Shown: piece by piece, positions 58,996-64,000 of the stretch | Layout: every line of letters starts with the position of its first letter | How positions within the stretch are numbered: position 1 is the stretch's first letter | Assembly (NCBI GenBank): GCA_014529385.2 | Contig: CM043942.1 | Location: 52,320,774 to 52,384,773, forward strand | Origin: Adiantum capillus-veneris | Lineage: Eukaryota > Streptophyta > Polypodiopsida > Polypodiales > Pteridaceae | Length of the DNA stretch: 64,000 nt | Direction of reading: 5' to 3' | The notes under the pieces: generated by a model | What the model saw: the letters and a program-made list of their open reading frames with translations, nothing else | The model's database searches: none | Told to the model about the DNA's origin: nothing | Program-made: the position numbers and the translations under genes

Positions 58996-59007
58996 CACTA
59001 CAAGAGG
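58996..59007. repeat. CACTA terminal inverted repeat
   Basis: CACTACAAGAGG at the exact point where the E7 LTR is broken. CACTAC is the hallmark end of this superfamily. The bases TTT just before may be one copy of the 3-bp target duplication. Confidence 0.85.
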
Positions 59008-59058
59008 TTATGTGCTCTTGTGACGCTCTTAGCGACGGAAATACACTGGGTTTTTATA

Positions 59059-59273
59059 ACCCCCGGCGTCGCTATAAGCGTCGCTAAAAGCGTCGCTACG
59101 AGAGCGTCGCTATATGCGTCGCTATAGGCGTCGCTATAAGCGTCGCTATAGGCGTCGCTATATAGCGACGCTTATAGCGACGCCTATAGCGACGCTTATA
59201 GCGACGCTCTCACAGAAGAGTATAGCGACGCATATAGCGACGCTACAGAGCCATAAATAGCGACGCTTATAGC
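59059..59273. repeat. Subterminal 12-bp repeat array, inverted halves
   Basis: Eight copies of NGCGTCGCTATA (last bases vary) run forward from about 59084 to 59163. Eight reverse complements TATAGCGACGCN follow, meeting near 59160 in a large palindrome. En/Spm-type elements carry such subterminal motifs as binding sites for their own TnpA-type protein, and the neighbouring gene is a candidate binder. The core is CpG-rich. Confidence 0.85.
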
Positions 59274-59643
59274 GACGCCTGAGAGAATATTTTTTTGGTG
59301 GCAGGGCATTGAATGCCCTGCCACCCATCAACCATATTGTACTTGATTCACTTTTTAAAAAAAGTGCAAAGGTAAATAATAGACCCAAAATAGTCACCCA
59401 CAAGACGCATTGTTTGCAAAATTGACAATTGTACACATCATAGACAAACTGAATTGATTGGCAAATGTAATAATGACAATTGTACAACATCATAGGCATA
59501 AAGAATTGATTGGCAAAAGGAATTGCGGTGACAAATGTAATAATATACATGGTTCAAAAAGACGTATAAAATCCGTCTCATGATACATAAGCTATGAGAA
59601 ACCCTAAACTAATGCTATCTAGCTACGGCTAAACTGACGTCGT
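59274..59643 (-). other. Non-coding 3' flank inside the CACTA element
   Basis: It lies between the subterminal array and the stop of the Transposase_24-like gene. The 130-codon frame across the array and this flank is low in motif content and probably not translated. Confidence 0.5.
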
Positions 59644-60957
59644 CTAATCAGACGTCTCATCGCGTCCAAGCGGCGTATCTGTCGGATTCTGCAAAAAAAG
59701 ACAATAAGACAGTTTTCAGTAAGTATAAACATATAACGACATTTATAAAACAATACAAAAAATAAAAAAGAGTAAACCGTAATACTAACCATGCCGCTGC
59801 GAGAACTGAGAATGTCCATCAGGGCGTTTAAGCCCTTCCTGCCTGCGTACTCGCGCTCGTACGGTGTGGGATCACGTCCTGTCATCGACCACTGTCAAAA
59901 CATACAAAGATTTCATTATGTTAGAACTAAAAAACTCATAAACCCTAAACTATCGAACATGCATAAAGAGCAATGTGAAAAGACTTACAAAATCGGCCTC
60001 AAATGATGCCCATCCACCGCTCCCCAAGTGGTGCGAGCTCCCTGCCTCTACTCGCGCTCTGGCTGCATCTTTTTGTTGCTTCCACTTGTCGGGATTCTCG
60101 CGCGCTGCTTTCTTCGCATTCTTCCAATCTTCTTTGGCCAGCCAATCTGGCCTATTCCACCCATTCTTGATTGCTTTTTGCACTTCGGAACGCTTGTGTT
60201 TGCAGTATTCGCGCATTCGAATCTTCATCAGGTCTTCATTGAAGCGCTGATCCCGTGTTGGAACGGGAAACTCATCATGAAGTATGCTGATGACTCTGTT
60301 TTTTAAATCACTTGGTACTTCACTCCATTTGTTTAGTATATAGTGTCTAAACAGCTGAGAGCAAAGACCACGCATGCGCGAGATCACCTTCTTGCCGTCA
60401 TCATCCATGATGATGCCGCCGCTGATGTCGACGGAGTAAGGCAAGCCCTCTGGCCGGTGACGCGTGAACCTGGGTGTCCCGGCAGGGGTCTCTAGCGGCG
60501 TGTCGATGGGGGTACGGACGTCAGGTGTCTCCACCGGCGTCTGGGCCCCGAAGCGAGGAGTGTCGAGTGGGGTGGCTCCTGGCGGAGTAGGTAGAGGTGT
60601 GTAGCTTCTAGGAACAGTCAGCCATGCAAAACCTGGCGTAGACGGCGATGCTGTGGCTGGTGTGGGGGCGGGCAAAGAAGGGGAGGGTAAAGAGCCTCGT
60701 CGAACACGAGGCGGTGTGGAGGCATCGGTGGCGGAATCCCCACAACAACCGCCACCGCCACCACTAGAGCGCCAGTGTCTAGAAGAGTGTGACGCTCGTC
60801 TCGTCGACGCCGAAGCTTCGGAGCGCGCCGAATGCTCCGAAAGAGAGGGAGATGCGGATGGTGTAGGAACGCGCGATGATGCGCCAGAGCGATGACGCTC
60901 CACGTACCACTGTCTCTGCTGCGGTGACAAAGAAGAAAGAAACTCCTCATCATCCAT
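59644..60957 (-). CDS. CACTA accessory protein with Transposase_24-like C-terminus
   Basis: Three exons: 60957-59989, 59891-59790 and 59688-59644, joined in phase by GT-AG introns of 97 and 101 bp. The start is the MDDEEF methionine, which lies two bases after an acceptor at 60960, so a non-coding first exon is likely. The product is about 371 residues. Its N-terminus is Ser/Arg-rich, followed by a Thr-Pro repeat tract (TPLDTPRF, TPVETPDV). The C-terminal domain has RNRPDWLAKEDW-like and GSGGWASFEADFWS then GRDPTPYE, as in plant Transposase_24 proteins. By family analogy it would bind the subterminal repeats. Confidence 0.75.
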
Positions 60958-61157
60958 ACCTGCATTAAACACACGAATATTTAAACTTAATATTGAATGA
61001 ATAGAGTAGACAATGACGCAAATACCATTAAATACAATGACGTAATGACGCATATAAATACAATGACGCAATGAATCGAGTGGTAGAAGAGGCAAGTCGA
61101 AAACTCAGAATTTTCAATCAAAAGAGCTAGAGCTTTTACAGCACGGAGCAAAATTGT

Positions 61158-64000
61158 TCAAATACAATATTTGTGGCTTTCAGAGATCTCTCTCTCATCC
61201 TCGCATAACTCAGCATAACTTCCTATATCTATATAGAGCTCTCCGTTTAAACACATATCCTCTGTTTCATTTTGTAGCTCCTCTGCATGCACCCCATATA
61301 GAGCAGTAGCATCTTGATGCTCGTCTGGCACCACCGCAGCGGCTTCTGATTGAGCATCTTCTCTGATCTCCTCCATTGATGTCGTTGTGATTGGCACATG
61401 GTAGCCTTCATACGTCCTTGCACTACGAGGGGCTACCTCTATGACGTACCACCAGTTTGATGTAGACTTTGTAGGATGAAATACTACCTGCCAGAGCCAC
61501 ATAACTTACATGAGAGCTTTCAAGCACATAACTTGTAAAAGGGGGATGTTAACTATTTATATACTTACTTGTTCACAATGCTCGGGTAGTACGAAAGTGT
61601 CTCTTAGGTCAGTCCATTTCTTAGTAGAATCCACCTCAAGAAAACCAGACTCTCCTCTACGCACAGTAGCGTTTCGACCCTCCATGATTATCTTGAACCA
61701 TTGCACGTCGAACAAGTCGACAAAAAATCCTCTGTAATCGATCCTCAAAATCTCTTGCAGCGTGCCGAAGTAAGTGAGTTCCGCCACCACGGGATCTGCA
61801 TCAGAGGAACGTCGTCGACTAGACTGTTCAAATTTTGCCATGATTCCACAATCTTGAGTAAAACGCTTTTTGTCGATTCGTTCCACCCTAAAATGTCGAC
61901 CTTTACACCATGCTGCTGTGTATGACTTATACTACAACGAACAAAGATTATGAGTGGCCGTTCAAACGTTTATAAATAAAGTCACTTGCTAGTCGTACAT
62001 TGCAAACTTACCTTGGTCGCGCAACCCCGAGAGTACTCCCACTCTTCTTCAGTCACTTCGTCACCGCATTGTTGTGCGCTTTTCAATTGGTTGTGCAACC
62101 ATCTTAAGCTCATGAAGGTTGGTAGGCTCTCCAGAACCGCTGGATAGTGCATCGGTGGTCGTCTTCCCCGTCTCCACTCGATTCGTGCCCTTTGTCGCTC
62201 TTGCTTTGCATCCTCATATTGTGAAATCCACTTTTGCATCACTGGATTGTGAAGCATGCAAAATCGGTTGATTTTAGCCTCTAGATCTTCCGTCATCTTC
62301 TTCTCAACACCGAGATTGCACATGACAATCCCAGATATGCGCTCATCATCTATGGTTCGCCATAGCGTATCCCGGGATTTATCAAATCCGTCTAACCACT
62401 CTCCAATGTACACTAGGGACTCTGATACCAACCAACCTTCTGCCATGCTACCCTCCGGACGTGCCTTTTGACGCACATATCCCTTAAGCGTTTTCATGAA
62501 ACGCTCTAAGAAGAACATCCATCTGGAATGAACTGTGCCAGCTATTTCCACCTCATCAACTATGTGAATAAGAAGATGCACCTGAATGGTTAGCATTGTA
62601 GTAGGAAAATGTTTCTCAAACATGCACACAAGCTCCGCAGCATTTAGTTTGGCGAATGGTATGGAGTCTACGTCGATCTCCTTTTGTGAGATCCATTGCA
62701 CCAGCTTTGCAAGTTTGTAGATTGTGTTACGGATGTCGAGAGACAAACATCCCTCAATGGCAACCGGTAAAATAAACTGTAAAGTATGTGCAGCAATGAT
62801 ATTAAAGTCCACATTTTATGCAATGATATTAAAGTCCACTATGAACGTACCTGACACATTTTATGCCAATCGTGTGACTTCAAACCGGTAAGCTTTCCTT
62901 CTTTAGTAAAACACGTTCGGAGCGAGTGCATTACGCCAGTGGGGGTCCGCAAAGATCGAATGGCCTCTTTTACTTTGCGTTCTTGGGCTCCTGTGAAAAT
63001 CCATGGTGCTTTAGGAAGTTTTATCGATCCATCAGACGCTGTTTGCGGCCAATATTGCTCCATACGATCCACATTTCTAAGGTCAACTCTGGCTCCCAAA
63101 GTATCTTTCTTGCCGGTCAAATGGTCCCATAGTAGATTACCCACATTCTTGAATATGTGCATTGGATCGAGCAAGTGATTGATCACGAGTCGAGGCCAGT
63201 ATGGTAACTCGTACCATAGAGATAGTCTCTTCATCCCTGGAGGCAATCCGTCATCGCACATCTCCTTCTGCTCTAACCATGCTTGTGCAGACATCCTTGG
63301 TGGCTCTCTTCCCAAAAAGCCGTCGCGTAACACATGATTCTCCGGAAGATACGCTTGATGACCTTCGTAGATTTGCTTCTTCAGTGAGGGTGCCCTACGT
63401 GCATTCAGTCTAGGTCCACATGTGACACATGCTCTGTATCCGCTTGTTTGAAGCCCTGCATGTATACACATGATAATAGATCAACTATGGGAAAAACAAG
63501 ATTTACAGTGTCTGAGAGAGGAGTGTCAATAGATCACCTGAGCATTCTGTTAGCCCGGGATAGTCATGCATGGTCCACATTAGAATACCTCTGATCAAAG
63601 CATTCCGTCGTCCTGTGTGTCGGCTCATATCCACCACCTCTATGCCAATCCACAATTGTTGTAGCTCTTCCAATAGTGGACGAAGATACACATCCATATT
63701 CCCCACTTTATATCGCCCTGGCACAATCAAGCTTAGCCATAGGTGCCCCTTCTTCGTAGTCAACCACGGGGGAATGTTGTAGTTGACGATGACAACGGGC
63801 CATACACTGTAAGATGTTGATCTTTGACCAAATGGATTTACGCCATCCATAGCCAGGCCTAAGCGCAAATTTCGAGCTTCCCTGGCAAAATCCGACCATG
63901 TTCCATCTATATGTTTCCAGGCTGCGCAATCTGCAGGAATTCGTAGCACACCATCCGAAGATTTATTCTCCTCATGCCATGATGCTAGGGTGGCCATGGA
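61158..64000 (-). CDS. Tnp2-like CACTA transposase, partial at the right edge
   Basis: Five exons read in phase: 64000-63538 (partial), 63455-62851, 62776-62012, 61931-61569 and 61487-61158. The GT-AG introns are 82, 74, 80 and 81 bp. Exons 1-2 form the Tnp2/Transposase_21 domain with AMDGVNPFG, ILMWTMHDYPG, CVTCG and LDPMHIFKNV; the aspartates in the first and last fit the catalytic core. Exon 3 is a DUF4218 domain (LPVAIEGCL, FPTTMLTIQVHLLIHIVDE). Exons 4-5 are DUF4216 (FGTLQEILRIDYRGFFVDLF, WYVIEVAPRS). About 840 residues are visible, and the N-terminus is outside. The methionine at 63997 is not the true start, because homologous domains extend upstream. No stop interrupts the spliced frame. 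Confidence 0.88.

Larger units (their letters stand above)
58996..64000 (-). mobile_element. CACTA (En/Spm) DNA transposon, partial
   Basis: The terminal inverted repeat begins CACTACAAGAGG at 58996, in the 3' LTR of E7. A dense subterminal repeat array follows, then two intron-containing genes on the minus strand: a Transposase_24-like protein and a Tnp2-like transposase. The far end and second inverted repeat lie beyond 64000. Its coding region is notably GC-richer than the rest of the window. Splice sites and frames are intact wherever checked, suggesting a potentially active or recently active copy. Confidence 0.93.

Noticed and set aside
59059..59273. Regularly spaced repeats resembling a CRISPR array
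   Set aside because: The units are 12 bp, nearly contiguous and inverted in two halves, and they sit at a CACTA end. There are no spacers of constant length.

Overview
The window looks like nuclear DNA from a large, repeat-packed land-plant genome. The plant assignment rests on Tat-type Ty3/gypsy elements with a second RNase H, L1-type LINEs with a zinc-finger reverse-transcriptase tail, and a CACTA element encoding Tnp2-like and Transposase_24-like proteins split by short GT-AG introns. I see no host gene, rRNA, tRNA or CRISPR array. A fern or other non-angiosperm is a guess from the flavour of the elements and cannot be settled here.

Layout, left to right. 1-4740: non-coding DNA bounded by two 118-bp direct repeats that look like short LTRs on the minus strand. 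4890-6520: a broken gene of a DDE-like family (DFxxNY, DDxNHD, DGAASQF and HGxGxxDG motifs). 6646-15309: gypsy element E1, complete with LTRs but full of stops. 15310-15729: a GTACCAAAT-rich tandem repeat. 15730-21651: E2, an LTR element whose only coding region is a long proline-rich/coiled-coil protein. 21651-about 24180: the 3' part of gypsy element E4, with a retropepsin domain downstream of its integrase. 25229-28043: an LTR and gag region (E5). 28043-31540 (minus): E3, a truncated relative of E2. 31540-34060 (minus): E4b, a second integrase-then-protease fragment. 34085-35348 (minus): a LINE ORF1. 35999-45247: three 5'-truncated copies of one LINE family, two of them with exact target duplications. 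46000-50166: gypsy element E6, cut off inside its reverse transcriptase by E7 (50167 to beyond 58995), whose 3' LTR is in turn split by a CACTA transposon running from 58996 past the right edge.

The elements are related in ways that matter. E1 and E7 share a double RNase H, a DGG protease motif, a similar unusual primer site and a conserved short ORF of about 72 codons between the 5' LTR and gag, present twice in tandem in E7. E2 and E3 share a protein with no reverse transcriptase or integrase. E4 and E4b share the protease-after-integrase order. These three patterns are the best candidates for undescribed biology. All statements on family membership come from reading motifs; no searches were run.
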